Shown here: one piece after another, positions 46,888-57,133 of the stretch | How positions within the stretch are numbered: the stretch's first letter is position 1 | Layout: each line of letters begins with the position of its first letter | Assembly (NCBI RefSeq): GCF_000219535.2 | Contig: NZ_CP007806.1 | Span: 1,238,501-1,302,500, forward strand | Direction: 5' to 3' | From: Brevibacillus laterosporus LMG 15441 | GTDB taxonomy: Bacteria > Bacillota > Bacilli > Brevibacillales > Brevibacillaceae | Length of the DNA: 64,000 bases | Notes under the pieces: generated by a model | Database searches by the model: none | Seen by the model: only the letters and a program-made list of their open reading frames with translations | Told to the model about the DNA's origin: nothing | Made by a program: the position numbers and the translations under genes

Positions 46888-48258
46888 ATGTCTTCACAAG
46901 GATTTGCATTACGGGGACTTATTGAAGGATTTTACGGTAAGCCGTGGTCGCATGAGGATCGGATTGATATGCTGCACTTTATCAGTCAGCATGGCTTTAA
47001 TGCCTATTTTTATGCGCCCAAAGATGATGCGATCCTGCGAGATGATTGGCAGATGCATCATTCTCCCGCCCAAATGCGTCTCATTTCGGAGCTGATTTCA
47101 GAGGCACATTCGGTGGGATGTGCCTTTTATTATTGTCTCAGTCCGGGAATGAGCATGCAGTATGCCAACTCGAAGCACGTAGATAGATTGATAGAAAAGT
47201 ACGAGAATCTCCTTGCCTGCGGTGTGACGAAATTTGCTCTGTTGTTTGATGATATTCCACAGGAATTAATGCACAAAAGTGATCAAGAGGCATTCATTCA
47301 TTTAGCAGAGGCGCATGTGCAGGTTACTCTTTTGGTCTGGAACAAGCTAAAAGAGACTAGTAAGGATGACATCCATCTCGTGGTATGCCCTACGGTTTAT
47401 CATGGTAGAGGTGATGAGGCGTATATTACCTATCTGGGACAGCATTTACCAACAGAAATCGATCTGTTTTGGACGGGGAGGTTTGTCTGTTCTCCTTATC
47501 TAACGGAAGCAGACTCCCAATACTTTTTTGAACAAACACGACACTTCCCGCTTTATTGGGATAATTATCCGGTGAATGATCTGGTGATGTCGAGTGAGCT
47601 GCACATTGGTCCTTTGCAAAATAGGGATGCTACTCTCTTCCGTTTTGCTACGGGGTATGTAGCTAATGCAATGGAATATCCGGAAAGCTCCAAAATTCCT
47701 ATCATGACGATCGGCGAATATTTAACCCATCCTGATTCCTATGATCCGGAAGAAGCCTTCCAACGTGCAGTGAAAGAGATAGCGGGGTCTCAAGATTTTG
47801 ATGCCTTTCTTTTGTTTGCCGATCATGTGCGCGCATCGTTTTTGTGTGACGAGGAAGCGCCGCAGCTACTGGAAAAATTACATCAATTTCGCTACCACTT
47901 TTTTCACGGCGATCAACAGAAGGCTGTGGAAATCCTAGAGCATACCTTTTCCGAAATGGAGAGCTCTGCAAGGCACCTATTGAACGGTATGCAAAATGAA
48001 AGGTTATATAAAGAAATAAAAGGCTGGCTGAAAAAGTATGCATACTGGGCTAAATTAGGCAAAACGGCAACACGTTTAATTGATGCTGGTCGGAAGGGAC
48101 AAACGCTTCGGGCAATCTTCTACTTTTTACGAATGAGGCGAAGATTACGGCAAGCGGAAAAGCTTCCTGAGAAGGTAAGTAGCAATGTCATGCGGTTAAT
48201 GGTAGAGGCGCTTAGCTTGGAAGTGCGAAATTATCGAACTTGGAAACGTCGTGTATAA
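46888..48258 (+). CDS. GH84 beta-N-acetylglucosaminidase (O-GlcNAcase/hyaluronidase-like), apparently cytoplasmic
   Basis: This enzyme should cleave beta-linked N-acetylglucosamine by substrate-assisted catalysis. The first 300 of 456 residues match the GH84 catalytic barrel: RGLIEGFYGKPWSHEDR at the start, YAPKDDAILRDDW and the catalytic aspartate pair Asp121-Asp122 in LLFDDIP. A helical C-terminal region follows. Unlike secreted GH84 toxins of clostridia, it has no signal peptide and no cell-wall or sugar-binding modules. It therefore probably acts in the cytoplasm on a GlcNAc-modified protein, cell-wall fragment or metabolite. GAGGAGGAG precedes the ATG. It lies between engB and a convergent transporter, a place that has no such gene in Bacillus. 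Confidence 0.88.
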   Translation: MSSQGFALRGLIEGFYGKPWSHEDRIDMLHFISQHGFNAYFYAPKDDAILRDDWQMHHSPAQMRLISELISEAHSVGCAFYYCLSPGMSMQYANSKHVDRLIEKYENLLACGVTKFALLFDDIPQELMHKSDQEAFIHLAEAHVQVTLLVWNKLKETSKDDIHLVVCPTVYHGRGDEAYITYLGQHLPTEIDLFWTGRFVCSPYLTEADSQYFFEQTRHFPLYWDNYPVNDLVMSSELHIGPLQNRDATLFRFATGYVANAMEYPESSKIPIMTIGEYLTHPDSYDPEEAFQRAVKEIAGSQDFDAFLLFADHVRASFLCDEEAPQLLEKLHQFRYHFFHGDQQKAVEILEHTFSEMESSARHLLNGMQNERLYKEIKGWLKKYAYWAKLGKTATRLIDAGRKGQTLRAIFYFLRMRRRLRQAEKLPEKVSSNVMRLMVEALSLEVRNYRTWKRRV

Positions 48259-48270
48259 GATTGAAAGCAA

Positions 48271-48324
48271 AATCAAACAGGCACCTTTCTATTCGCAAGA
48301 AGGAAGATGTCTGTTTGATTTTTT
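48271..48324. terminator. Terminator between the GH84 gene and the EamA transporter gene
   Basis: AATCAAACAG (48271-48280) pairs with CTGTTTGATT (48311-48320), with partial pairing inside, followed by T6. It can serve both convergent genes. Confidence 0.75.
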
Positions 48325-48365
48325 ACGTACAAAAGCTAACTCTATAGAGATAAGACTGTAGAAGG

Positions 48366-49283
48366 CTAAGCAGATATTTTGGCTTTTAGATTGCGTAGCC
48401 AGAATAGAATAGGCAGTTCTGAAAACAGCATACCACTTAGGATAAAAGCACAGCCGATCAATTGTTTCATCGTCAACAGCTCGTGAATCCATAGATAGGA
48501 GGTGAAGGCTGCAAAGACTGGTTCTAAGGCAAAGATCAGTGCCACATGCGTTGGAGAGGTGTCCTTTTGAAAAGAGGTTTGCACTAAGAATGCAAGGGCA
48601 GTAGCTGGAATTGCCGTGATAAATAGCGCCCATAGAACCTCAGGGTGTCCTATGATGAAAGGGTTATATATCGCTTGCCAATCCTCTAAAAGAAGGGCGT
48701 AGCACATACTGAAAAAAGAGACAGTGAACAATTGAATGATTACTAAGGGCATCGTAGGAAACCGAGGAGAATATCGACCGGTCAACACAATCTGCATGGC
48801 AAAGCAAATCGCACAGCAAAGCACTAAAAAATCGCCAAATGTAAGAGAAAGAGTTCCATTCATTGTTAATAAGTAAAGTCCAATTACGGCCATGCAGACG
48901 CCGATAAAGGTAGAGGCTTTCACTTTATGCGTAAGTACAACAATCGAGAGTAAGGGCACAAGCACAACCGACAGACCTGTAATAAATCCTGCCTTTGATG
49001 GTGAGGTATACAAGAGTCCTACTGTTTGAGTTGCATAACTGACAAACAGCCAAAAGCCTAGAAATACACCGCTGCGTACCAAAGAAAAGTTACAGGTTTG
49101 CCAAGCCCTTGGATTTCGAATAAAGTAGATAAGGGACAAGAATAACGAAGCGCTAAAAAAACGGATCGCATTAAACGTATTGGGAGGAAGCATGTGAACC
49201 GCATTCTGAACGACCACAAAGGTTGCTCCCCAGATAAAAACGATACATAACAATAAACAGTCAACCATCAATGCTTTTTTCAC
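48366..49283 (-). CDS. EamA/DMT-family transporter
   Basis: A 305-residue member of the drug/metabolite transporter superfamily, with ten hydrophobic segments arranged as two EamA repeats: about 8-140 (LLCIVFIWGATFVVVQNAV start) and about 155-295. Members export amino acids or other metabolites. The substrate here is unknown. It is a single gene on the minus strand, convergent with the GH84 gene and divergent from hemA. Confidence 0.88.
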   Translation of the reverse strand: MKKALMVDCLLLCIVFIWGATFVVVQNAVHMLPPNTFNAIRFFSASLFLSLIYFIRNPRAWQTCNFSLVRSGVFLGFWLFVSYATQTVGLLYTSPSKAGFITGLSVVLVPLLSIVVLTHKVKASTFIGVCMAVIGLYLLTMNGTLSLTFGDFLVLCCAICFAMQIVLTGRYSPRFPTMPLVIIQLFTVSFFSMCYALLLEDWQAIYNPFIIGHPEVLWALFITAIPATALAFLVQTSFQKDTSPTHVALIFALEPVFAAFTSYLWIHELLTMKQLIGCAFILSGMLFSELPILFWLRNLKAKISA

Positions 49284-49643
49284 CCTACTACCTCGTTTCT
49301 AGAAAATATGTTGGCTGATTTCGAGCTATAGTACTCATTATAAGAGTAGATAAACAGGGAAGGAAGGAGTTTTTTGATAGTTCCGAAAGAAGCATGAATA
49401 AGTAAAAACGAGACAAACTAAGATAGTGAAAATCTGGATAAAATTAACAAGATGAACGAATGTTAATTTGTGGAAAAAGATGTGAAATCCTGAAAGTAAT
49501 TTGTCGAACCAGTGAATAGCACATTTGACAAGGTTTTTTGGATAACTTTAATGAAAATTTCACATTTTAAACTACTTGCTTACGGACATAATGTTATAAT
49601 AAAGAAGCTAAAATCCGTATTTGAATGACACGGGAGGAAGGCT
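49284..49643 (+). promoter_or_regulatory. Upstream region of the hem operon
   Basis: This 360-base gap between divergent genes holds the hemA promoter. Two candidates can be seen. An extended -10, TGTTATAAT (49592-49600), stands 44 bases before hemA. A TTGACA (49525-49530) is followed after 16 bases by TTTAAT (49547-49552). I see no riboswitch, no clear Fur or PerR box (only one TTATAAT half) and no coding sequence. Confidence 0.5.
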
Positions 49644-51011
49644 ATGGAAATCTTACTGCTCGGCCTAAACTATAAGACAGCGCCTGTCGAAATTCGTGAA
49701 AAATTCACGTTTAATGACGACAGCACGCCGAGAGCACTTCATATTCTATCTCATACCAAAAGCATTCTAGAATGTATCATTGTAGGAACCTGTAACCGTA
49801 CTGAAATCTATGTGGTTTGCGATCAGTTGCATACCGGTAGATTTTATACACGGAATTTTCTTGCAGAATGGTTTGGCGTAGAGAAAGAGTCGCTTCTCGA
49901 TTATATGTACGTAAAGGAAAATGACGAAGCGATTGAGCACTTATACCGTGTAACCTGTGGACTCGATTCCATGGTAATGGGCGAGACACAGATTATTGGT
50001 CAAATTCGCAACGCTTTTCTCCTAGCACAACAACATGAGACTACTGGAACCATTTTTAATACACTGTTTAAACAGGCTGTAACCCTTGCAAAACGGGCTC
50101 ATACAGAGACTTCTGTAGGCCAAAATGCTGTATCTATCAGCTATGCCGCGATTGAGCTTGGCAAAAAGATTTTTGGAAGCTTTGCTGATAAGCATGTACT
50201 GATCTTAGGTGCAGGTAAAATGAGCTTGTTAACAGCTAAGCATTTGCACGCAAACGGAGTAGCGCATGTGACAGTAGCAAACCGTACTCTGGAACGTGCA
50301 CAGACCTTAGCGGAACAGTTCCGCGGTGAAGCCTGTACCATGGAGGATCTGCCCCAGAAGCTGGCTAAAGCAGACATCGTCATCAGTTCGACGGGAGCAA
50401 CCGGTTTTGTGTTAACAAAAGCACAATTAAAGCCGATTATGAAGCAGCGTCCTCATAAGCCATTGTTTATGATTGATATCGCCGTGCCGCGTGATCTTGA
50501 TCCTGATATTCATGGGCTAGAAAATGTATTCCTGTATGACATAGATGATCTGGAGGGCATTGTTCAGAGCAATCTAGCTGAACGCTCCAAAGAAGCAGAG
50601 CGTATTGAACTTATGATTGAGGAAGAAAAGCAGGAGTTCATTAACTGGAAACAGACGCTGGGCGTTGTGCCTTTGATTGCGGCATTGCGTGAAAAAGCAT
50701 TTTCCATTCATGGAGAAGCAATCCGCAAAATTGAAAACAAGTTGCCTCATTTAAATGAGAAGGAAATGCATATTATCCGCAAGCATACACGTGGAATTAT
50801 TTCTCAATTGCTGCATGATCCAATCGTACAACTCAAGGAGTTGACCGTCCAAAAGAAAGGAGAAGAGGTACTCGATATCTTTTCTACAATTTTTGCTTTG
50901 GATGAAAGATTGGAAGGTAAAAAACAGGAAGCATTATGGGAGCAACAAAAGCGTGAGAGCTTAAGACGTGAAAAAGCTGTTTCATTACAATCACGTGAAC
51001 AGCGTTTCTAG
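49644..51011 (+). CDS. hemA: Glutamyl-tRNA reductase
   Basis: HemA reduces glutamyl-tRNA to glutamate-1-semialdehyde, the first committed step of tetrapyrrole synthesis. The 455 residues have the catalytic domain (GLNYKTAPVEIREKF, nucleophilic Cys in IVGTCNRTEIYV), the NADPH-binding domain (ILGAGKMSLLTAKHL) and the C-terminal dimerisation helices. A basic, polar tail of about 25 residues is extra. GGGAGGAAGG precedes the ATG. It is the first gene of hemA-hemX-sirC-hemC-cobA/hemD-hemB-ahbAB. Confidence 0.96.
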   Translation: MEILLLGLNYKTAPVEIREKFTFNDDSTPRALHILSHTKSILECIIVGTCNRTEIYVVCDQLHTGRFYTRNFLAEWFGVEKESLLDYMYVKENDEAIEHLYRVTCGLDSMVMGETQIIGQIRNAFLLAQQHETTGTIFNTLFKQAVTLAKRAHTETSVGQNAVSISYAAIELGKKIFGSFADKHVLILGAGKMSLLTAKHLHANGVAHVTVANRTLERAQTLAEQFRGEACTMEDLPQKLAKADIVISSTGATGFVLTKAQLKPIMKQRPHKPLFMIDIAVPRDLDPDIHGLENVFLYDIDDLEGIVQSNLAERSKEAERIELMIEEEKQEFINWKQTLGVVPLIAALREKAFSIHGEAIRKIENKLPHLNEKEMHIIRKHTRGIISQLLHDPIVQLKELTVQKKGEEVLDIFSTIFALDERLEGKKQEALWEQQKRESLRREKAVSLQSREQRF

Positions 51012-51111
51012 CAAGAGACGAGGAAGAAATGGATTTCTTCCTGCTCCGCCTGTTTTCACAGGCAATTGAGAAAATGGGCGTGATCTAGATAGTAGGGAAA
51101 GGTGAGCGTGT

Positions 51112-51930
51112 ATGGCAAATGCAAGGTGGCTCTATGACTTGACCATCTTTCTCTATGCAGCGGGTGTACTTTGTTACTTCAATGATTTTTTGCAGAGTAA
51201 CCGGCGAATGAAGCAAATTGCGCTAGGACTACTCTCGATTGTCTGGTTGTTACAAACCATCTTTTTTGTTTACCAAATGATCGTAAAGTCATATTTGCCC
51301 GTTGTTACCTTTTTTGAAACCTTAGTTTTTTATTCTTGGGTATTGGTGACCCTTTCTCTGATCATACATGCTGTAGCTCGCATTGATTTCTTACTATTTT
51401 TTACTAATGTAATCGGGTTTGGAGTTCTCACCTTATCCATGTTCTTTTCAGAGCCAGCAACTCCGCAACACAGCGGAGTTATCTCTGATTTTATTTTTAT
51501 TCATGTGACAATTGCTATCATTAGTTACGCATTACTGGCCGTGTCCATGATATTCTCAGGTATGTATCTAGTGAATCTACATATGCTGAAGCAAAAAAAA
51601 TGGACACCACTGTGGCAACGGCTCCCAAGTTTGGAGAAATTGGATGCGTTTTCTTTTAAACTAAACATTTTTGGTGTGCCGCTACTTTTGTTGTCAGTCA
51701 TTTTAGGCAGTATTTGGGCACAATTGATTTTTTCACATGGATTTTGGATGGACGCGAAAGTGTGTATGTCGATCGTCGTTCTGATTTTATATAGTATGCT
51801 GTTGTATCAAAGGGTTCGGAATCAATGGTTGGGAAAAGTGGCAGCATGGATAAACATCATTGCATTTGTATGTTTATTGCTTAATTTTTTGCTGATTGAT
51901 CCCTACTCACAATTTCATCAATGGTCGTAG
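51112..51930 (+). CDS. hemX: HemX, CcsA-like membrane protein
   Basis: HemX is a polytopic membrane protein that in Bacillus lowers the amount of HemA. It belongs to the cytochrome c assembly (CcsA) superfamily. The 272 residues have about eight membrane helices. The CcsA-type region with conserved histidines is around FIFIHVTIAIISYALL, and IWAQLIFSHGFW lies near the end. Its position directly after hemA supports the HemX role rather than cytochrome c maturation. It slightly overlaps the open frame of sirC. Confidence 0.88.
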   Translation: MANARWLYDLTIFLYAAGVLCYFNDFLQSNRRMKQIALGLLSIVWLLQTIFFVYQMIVKSYLPVVTFFETLVFYSWVLVTLSLIIHAVARIDFLLFFTNVIGFGVLTLSMFFSEPATPQHSGVISDFIFIHVTIAIISYALLAVSMIFSGMYLVNLHMLKQKKWTPLWQRLPSLEKLDAFSFKLNIFGVPLLLLSVILGSIWAQLIFSHGFWMDAKVCMSIVVLILYSMLLYQRVRNQWLGKVAAWINIIAFVCLLLNFLLIDPYSQFHQWS

Positions 51931-51943
51931 AGAGGTGGGGCAG

Positions 51944-52585
51944 ATGAATCCGCATTATCCAATTCATGTTAAAATGGAGGGAATGCTCTGTGCAGTTATT
52001 GGTGGTGGAGAAGTAGCTCAACGTAAGGTAGGTTCTCTACTGGAATGTGGGGCAATTATCACCATTATTTCTCCTGAGATAACGCCATTGTTAGCTGAAT
52101 GGACCGAGCAGGGGAAGATCAATTGGAAACGTGAGCTGTATCAGGGACAGGATTTAAGTCCGTATTTTTTTATCGTAGCTGCGACCAATCATCGGCATGT
52201 CAACTATTCGGTATATGAACAAGCGAAAAGAACCAAGGCTTTTATAAATATTGCAGACCGACCAGACCTATGCAATTATATCGTTCCTTCTACGGTCAAG
52301 CGAGGCAGGCTAGTGATTTCTGTATCTACCTCGGGTGCAAGCCCTAGTTTGGCAAGTAAGCTGCGTAGAAGGCTAGAACGAGAGTTTGGTCAGGAATATG
52401 AGGGCTATGTTGACTTTTTAGCCCAGATGCGTTTAAAGGTTTTACAGGAGATTAAAGATGCGAACGTGCGCAAACAAATCTTTCAAGAGTTGCTTGATGA
52501 TAGATATGTAGAGGCGCCTTCCCTGCAAAGAGAGCAGATGGCAGATGCTTTACTACAACAGGTGAAACAAAGAGAGCAATTATAG
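51944..52585 (+). CDS. sirC: Precorrin-2 dehydrogenase (SirC/YlnF-like)
   Basis: This NAD-dependent enzyme oxidises precorrin-2 to sirohydrochlorin, the branch point for siroheme and B12. I choose the ATG of [13 protein letters not shown] after GAGAGGTGGGG, just downstream of the hemX stop. The 213 residues show the Rossmann motif [13 protein letters not shown], the [10 protein letters not shown] segment and the [15 protein letters not shown] motif of the Met8p/CysG family. There is no C-terminal methyltransferase: that activity is in cobA/hemD two genes later. No ferrochelatase domain is obvious. The product can be taken by CbiX or a siroheme chelatase. Confidence 0.92.
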   Translation: MNPHYPIHVKMEGMLCAVIGGGEVAQRKVGSLLECGAIITIISPEITPLLAEWTEQGKINWKRELYQGQDLSPYFFIVAATNHRHVNYSVYEQAKRTKAFINIADRPDLCNYIVPSTVKRGRLVISVSTSGASPSLASKLRRRLEREFGQEYEGYVDFLAQMRLKVLQEIKDANVRKQIFQELLDDRYVEAPSLQREQMADALLQQVKQREQL

Positions 52586-52595
52586 GGAGGCAGAC

Positions 52596-53537
52596 ATGAA
52601 AGAGTGGAAAGTTGGATCGCGTAAAAGCATGCTGGCACTTACCCAAACAAAATGGGTGCTGGCTCGTTTGCGTGAAATAGACCCTGCATCAAGTTTTAGC
52701 ATCACAGAGATTGTTACAAAGGGAGATCGCATTCTGGATGTTACACTTTCCAAAGTGGGCGGTAAAGGTCTGTTTGTTAAAGAAATTGAACAATCCCTGT
52801 TGGAAGAACAAACTGATATGGCTGTCCATAGTTTAAAAGATATGCCTGCTGTCTTACCAGAAGGTTTGACGATCGGTGCCATTCCAAAAAGGGAAGACCC
52901 GAGGGATGTGCTGATTTCCAAGGACGGTAAGACGCTAGATGAGCTAAAACAAGGCGCTGTGGTGGGAACGAGCAGTTTGCGCCGCTCCTCCCAATTGCTA
53001 CATTACCGACCTGATCTCATTATTAAACCGATTCGGGGAAATATTGATACACGAATCCGCAAGCTAGAGGAAGAAGATTTTGATGCAATTATTCTGGCTG
53101 CTGCCGGTCTTAAACGTGTGGAGTGGAAGGGCACGATCACGCAGTATCTTGATCCACAAATCAGTCTCCCTGCGGTGGGGCAGGGGGCGCTTGCTATTGA
53201 GTGCCGTACACATGATGCTGAAATGATGTCACTTTTACAACGGTTTGATCATCTGGAGACCCGTTATGCGGTTGAAGCGGAGCGAGCTTTTCTTCACAAA
53301 ATGGAGGGAAGCTGTCAAGTGCCGATTGGCGCTTATGCAGAAGTACAGCTTGATGCAAATCAAAAGCCTTCCATTAGCATTACAGGGATGGTAGGGTCTC
53401 CTGACGGAAGCCAATTGTTTAAAGCAACATTGACTGGAGACAATCCTCAAGCATTGGGTGAAAATTTGGCAGAAGAGCTGCTCCGTCAGGGGGCGCGAGA
53501 AGTGCTTGCTAAAGTATTGGAGGAGAACCGTCAATGA
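52596..53537 (+). CDS. hemC: Porphobilinogen deaminase (hydroxymethylbilane synthase)
   Basis: HemC polymerises four porphobilinogen units into hydroxymethylbilane. The 313 residues contain the start [15 protein letters not shown], the basic substrate loop [11 protein letters not shown] and the cofactor-attachment cysteine in [19 protein letters not shown] precedes the ATG. It overlaps cobA/hemD by four bases. Confidence 0.96.
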   Translation: MKEWKVGSRKSMLALTQTKWVLARLREIDPASSFSITEIVTKGDRILDVTLSKVGGKGLFVKEIEQSLLEEQTDMAVHSLKDMPAVLPEGLTIGAIPKREDPRDVLISKDGKTLDELKQGAVVGTSSLRRSSQLLHYRPDLIIKPIRGNIDTRIRKLEEEDFDAIILAAAGLKRVEWKGTITQYLDPQISLPAVGQGALAIECRTHDAEMMSLLQRFDHLETRYAVEAERAFLHKMEGSCQVPIGAYAEVQLDANQKPSISITGMVGSPDGSQLFKATLTGDNPQALGENLAEELLRQGAREVLAKVLEENRQ

Positions 53538-55042
53538 ATAAAGGAAAAGTTTTCTTAGTAGGTGCTGGGCCTGGTGACCCTAAGCTAATTACGGTGCGTG
53601 GTTTGGAAACGATTCAAATGGCTGATTGCATCGTGTATGATCGCTTGGCAAGTCCACGATTGCTAGCTCATGCAAAACCGGACGTAGAGTTAATCTATTG
53701 TGGAAAACTACCTGATCGTCATACCCTAACCCAGGAAGAGATCAATCAGGTATTAGTCGATAAAGCATTAGAAGGGAAAGTGGTTACTCGTCTAAAAGGC
53801 GGGGACCCTTCTATCTTTGGGCGTGTTGGAGAAGAAGCTGAAGAATTGGCTAAGCACGATATTTTATTTGAGATTGTACCAGGGATCACTTCAGGGATTG
53901 CTGCTCCGGCGTATGCAGGCATCCCCGTGACCCATCGCGATTTTAATTCCTCGTTAGCAATAGTGACAGGACATGAGCGTCCAGAGAAAACAGAATCAAG
54001 CATTAACTGGGAAAAATTAGCCACGGCTGTTGGCACGATCATCTTTTACATGGGAGTAGGCAATCTCCCCTATATTACGGAACAATTAATGAAGAATGGT
54101 CGCTCTCCACAAACACCGGTAGCTTTGGTGCGTTGGGGGACTTTAGTCGAACAGGAAACCTTGGTCGGCACCTTAGAGGACATTGTAGAGAAGCGTGAGC
54201 AGGCAGGTTTAACAAATCCTTCTATCATTGTGGTTGGAGAAGTGGTTACGCTTCGTGAAAAATTACAATGGTTTGAGAAAAAGCCGTTGTTTGGGAAGCG
54301 TGTACTCGTTACGCGTGCTAGAAGTCAAGCCAGTGAACTATCGAATCAAATCAATGAATTAGGCGGGGAGGCATATGAATTCCCGCTGATAAAGATGGTT
54401 GAGCCACAAGCTTTACCGCAATTGGATACCGCATTGCAACAGCTATCAGCTTTTGACTGGGTCATGTTTACTAGTCCAAATGGGGTTCAATTCTTCTTTA
54501 AACGCTTGCGTGAGTTAAAGATTGACATTCGTACCCTAACTGGTAAGATTGCGGCCGTTGGTCCGAAAACCGCCTCCATGCTAGAAGAAAGAGGCTTGAC
54601 GGTAAATGTCTTACCTGGTGAGTTTCTTGCAGAGGGCTTGGTTGAATCCCTTAAGGATGAGTTACAGCCAGGCTCTAAAGTCTTGCTTCCACGTGCGGAT
54701 ATAGCGCGCGAAACATTGCCACGAGAGCTGAGAACTCTCGGCATGGAAGTGACGGAAGTAGATACCTATGATACAGTTATAGATGCACAGAACATTGGGG
54801 AAACGGTTTCCCTATTGGAAGAAAAGGCGATACAGATCATTACATTTACCAGCTCCTCTACGGTCAAAAACTTTGTGGAAGCGCTGAAGGAATACGATCT
54901 TACCCAATTACTTCAGGGTGTACAGATTGCTTGCATTGGACCGATTACAGCGGATACGGCAAGACAAGCAGGCTTGCAAGTGGATATCATGGCAAGTGAA
55001 TATACAATTGAAGGACTAGTCAATGCACTAATTACCACGTAA
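53534..55042 (+). CDS. cobA-hemD: CobA-HemD fusion, uroporphyrinogen-III methyltransferase and synthase
   Basis: The N-terminal half (about 1-245) is the SAM-dependent methyltransferase that makes precorrin-2 ([47 protein letters not shown]). The C-terminal half (about 255-502) is uroporphyrinogen-III synthase ([35 protein letters not shown]). One chain therefore closes the macrocycle and diverts it to siroheme and B12. Such fusions are known in Firmicutes. It is the only SUMT gene in the window; the cobalamin operon lacks one. It overlaps hemC and is 15 bases from hemB. Confidence 0.95.
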   Translation: MNKGKVFLVGAGPGDPKLITVRGLETIQMADCIVYDRLASPRLLAHAKPDVELIYCGKLPDRHTLTQEEINQVLVDKALEGKVVTRLKGGDPSIFGRVGEEAEELAKHDILFEIVPGITSGIAAPAYAGIPVTHRDFNSSLAIVTGHERPEKTESSINWEKLATAVGTIIFYMGVGNLPYITEQLMKNGRSPQTPVALVRWGTLVEQETLVGTLEDIVEKREQAGLTNPSIIVVGEVVTLREKLQWFEKKPLFGKRVLVTRARSQASELSNQINELGGEAYEFPLIKMVEPQALPQLDTALQQLSAFDWVMFTSPNGVQFFFKRLRELKIDIRTLTGKIAAVGPKTASMLEERGLTVNVLPGEFLAEGLVESLKDELQPGSKVLLPRADIARETLPRELRTLGMEVTEVDTYDTVIDAQNIGETVSLLEEKAIQIITFTSSSTVKNFVEALKEYDLTQLLQGVQIACIGPITADTARQAGLQVDIMASEYTIEGLVNALITT

Positions 55043-55057
55043 AAGGGGAAGTAGATC

Positions 55058-56038
55058 ATGATTAAATTTGACCGTCATCGTCGTTTGCGCCGAAGCCAAG
55101 CGATGCGTAACCTTGTACGAGAAAACCATGTGCGAGTAGAAGATTTGATCTATCCGCTGTTCATAGTAGAAGGGGAAAACATCAAAAATGAAATTTCCTC
55201 TATGCCTGGCGTTTATCATTTTTCCTTGGATCGTCTTCATGAAGAAGTTGAAGAAATCGTTAGTCTAGGCATTCAGGCTGTTCTTTTGTTTGGGGTTCCA
55301 GAGCATAAGGATGCGCTTGGAACAGAAGCTTATGCAGACAATGGGATTGTACAGCAAGCAATTCGTCACATAAAAGCCTCTTTCCCTGAGTTGCTTGTTA
55401 TTGCAGATACATGCCTATGCGAATATACGGATCATGGCCACTGTGGTGTTTTGCATGAATGTGGAGAGCTACTAAATGATGAGTCTCTTGTTTTATTAAG
55501 CCAAGCTGCTGTATCACAGGCTAAAGCTGGCGCTGACATCATTGCGCCATCTAATATGATGGATGGATTTGTTACCGCCATTCGTGAAGCTTTAGATGAA
55601 GCTGGATTTACACATATTCCGATTATGTCTTATGCGGTTAAATATGCTTCTGCATACTACGGCCCGTTCCGTGAAGCAGCTCAATCCGCTCCGAAGTTCG
55701 GTAACCGTAAGTCCTACCAAATGGATTATGCTAATGCGCGTGAAGGTTTGCGCGAAGCAGAATCCGATGTGATGGAAGGGGCCGACTTCTTAATGGTAAA
55801 ACCAGGTCTTGCTTACATGGACATGGTTTTACGCTTACGTCAAAGCTTTGATTTGCCGTTAGTTGTTTACAATATCAGTGGAGAGTATTCCATGGTAAAA
55901 GCAGCTAGTGCAAATGGCTGGATTGACGAGCAAGGCGTTGTTATGGAAACAATGACGGGATTCAAACGCGCAGGTGCTGATTTAATCATTACGTACCATG
56001 CTAAAGATGTTGCCAAGTGGCTACAAGGAGGTTCATAA
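55058..56038 (+). CDS. hemB: Delta-aminolevulinic acid dehydratase (porphobilinogen synthase)
   Basis: HemB condenses two 5-aminolevulinate molecules to porphobilinogen. The 326 residues carry the zinc-type cysteine cluster ([14 protein letters not shown]) and the two active-site lysines in [14 protein letters not shown] and [10 protein letters not shown]. The sequence is complete and typical. The AAGGAGG for the next gene lies within its last codons, so ahbAB is translationally coupled. Confidence 0.96.
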   Translation: MIKFDRHRRLRRSQAMRNLVRENHVRVEDLIYPLFIVEGENIKNEISSMPGVYHFSLDRLHEEVEEIVSLGIQAVLLFGVPEHKDALGTEAYADNGIVQQAIRHIKASFPELLVIADTCLCEYTDHGHCGVLHECGELLNDESLVLLSQAAVSQAKAGADIIAPSNMMDGFVTAIREALDEAGFTHIPIMSYAVKYASAYYGPFREAAQSAPKFGNRKSYQMDYANAREGLREAESDVMEGADFLMVKPGLAYMDMVLRLRQSFDLPLVVYNISGEYSMVKAASANGWIDEQGVVMETMTGFKRAGADLIITYHAKDVAKWLQGGS

Positions 56039-56039
56039 C

Positions 56040-57101
56040 ATGTCGGTTGACTTATTAGATGCGTTAGATAAAGAGATTTTGGATGCCATTCAAAAAGAGA
56101 TTCCATTGGTTCCTGAACCATTTAAGGTTATGGCAAAAAATTTAGGGACAACAGAAGAAGAGTTAATGGCTCGCCTGGAAAAAATGAAAGGTGATTCTAT
56201 CCGTCAAATCTCTGCTATTTGTGATACAAAAGCATTAGGATATAAATCAAGTCTGGTAGCGGCTCGGATTGCTCCTGATAAATTAGATGAAATGGCTGTA
56301 AAGATTTTTAACTCCCACCCGGGTATTACACATAACTATAAACGCAACCATGACTTTAACCTGTGGTTTACGATTGCTCTACCTCCGAACAGTCGTTTTG
56401 GGTTGGAAAAAACGGTTGAAATCTTAGGAGAATTGTCTAATGTGGAATCGATTCGCATTCTACCTACTCTAAAACTATTTAAAATCGGAGTACAACTAGA
56501 TGTGAAAAAAGAGGCAGAAGCGAATACAAAATCTGCTCCTACTTACACAGAAGAAATGCGCCAGGCAGCGATTGATCTAGGGATCACTGATAAAGATATC
56601 AAGGTGATTATCGAACTACAAAAGGATTTGCCAATTGTTTCGCGTCCATTTGATGAATGGGCAAAAAATGCTGGCATGACAACAGAGGAATTATTGAACC
56701 ACGCGAAAGTATTGGTAGACCGTGGCCAAATGCGTCGTTTCTCTGCGGTACTAAACCACCGCAAAGCTGGATTCCGTGCAAATGGTATGGGTGTATGGAA
56801 CGTACCAGCAGAACAAGCAGAGGAAATTGGAATGAAAATGGGTTCCTTCCGAGCGGTTAGCCATTGCTATTTACGTCCTACTTATCCAGATTGGAAGTAC
56901 AGCATCTTTACGATGGTACATGGTCGTGATAAGGAAGAGTGTGAATCAATCCTACAAGCCATTGAGGATGAAACAGGTATCACTGACCGTATTACATTGT
57001 ACTCTACGAAGGAATACAAGAAAACACGCGTATCCTATTTTACACCTGAGATTTATGAATGGGAAAATGAGATGGCGGCAAAACTGGGATTGGATAAGTA
57101 A
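56040..57101 (+). CDS. ahbAB: Fused AhbA-AhbB-like siroheme decarboxylase (Lrp/AsnC fold)
   Basis: The AhbA/AhbB (NirD/L, NirG/H) family decarboxylates siroheme to didecarboxysiroheme in the alternative haem and haem d1 pathways. This 353-residue protein holds both halves in one chain. Residues 1-155 carry the AhbA-type HNYKRNHDFNLWF (His98-Phe110), and residues about 165-353 the AhbB-type SHCYLRPTYPDWKYSIFTMV (from Ser274). Each half starts with a winged-helix-like region (DKEILDAIQKEIP; DKDIKVIIELQKDLP). ATG follows AAGGAGG inside hemB, one base after its stop. Automated pipelines often call such proteins Lrp/AsnC regulators. The motifs favour a tetrapyrrole-binding role. Whether it is an enzyme or a haem-level sensor is open. 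Confidence 0.85.
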   Translation: MSVDLLDALDKEILDAIQKEIPLVPEPFKVMAKNLGTTEEELMARLEKMKGDSIRQISAICDTKALGYKSSLVAARIAPDKLDEMAVKIFNSHPGITHNYKRNHDFNLWFTIALPPNSRFGLEKTVEILGELSNVESIRILPTLKLFKIGVQLDVKKEAEANTKSAPTYTEEMRQAAIDLGITDKDIKVIIELQKDLPIVSRPFDEWAKNAGMTTEELLNHAKVLVDRGQMRRFSAVLNHRKAGFRANGMGVWNVPAEQAEEIGMKMGSFRAVSHCYLRPTYPDWKYSIFTMVHGRDKEECESILQAIEDETGITDRITLYSTKEYKKTRVSYFTPEIYEWENEMAAKLGLDK

Positions 57102-57133
57102 TCGCGCACAATATCCGATAGCATGGAATGCAT

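Noticed and set aside
56040-57101. Ordinary Lrp/AsnC amino-acid regulator
   Set aside because: It has two fused modules with the AhbA- and AhbB-type His-containing motifs and sits inside a tetrapyrrole operon.
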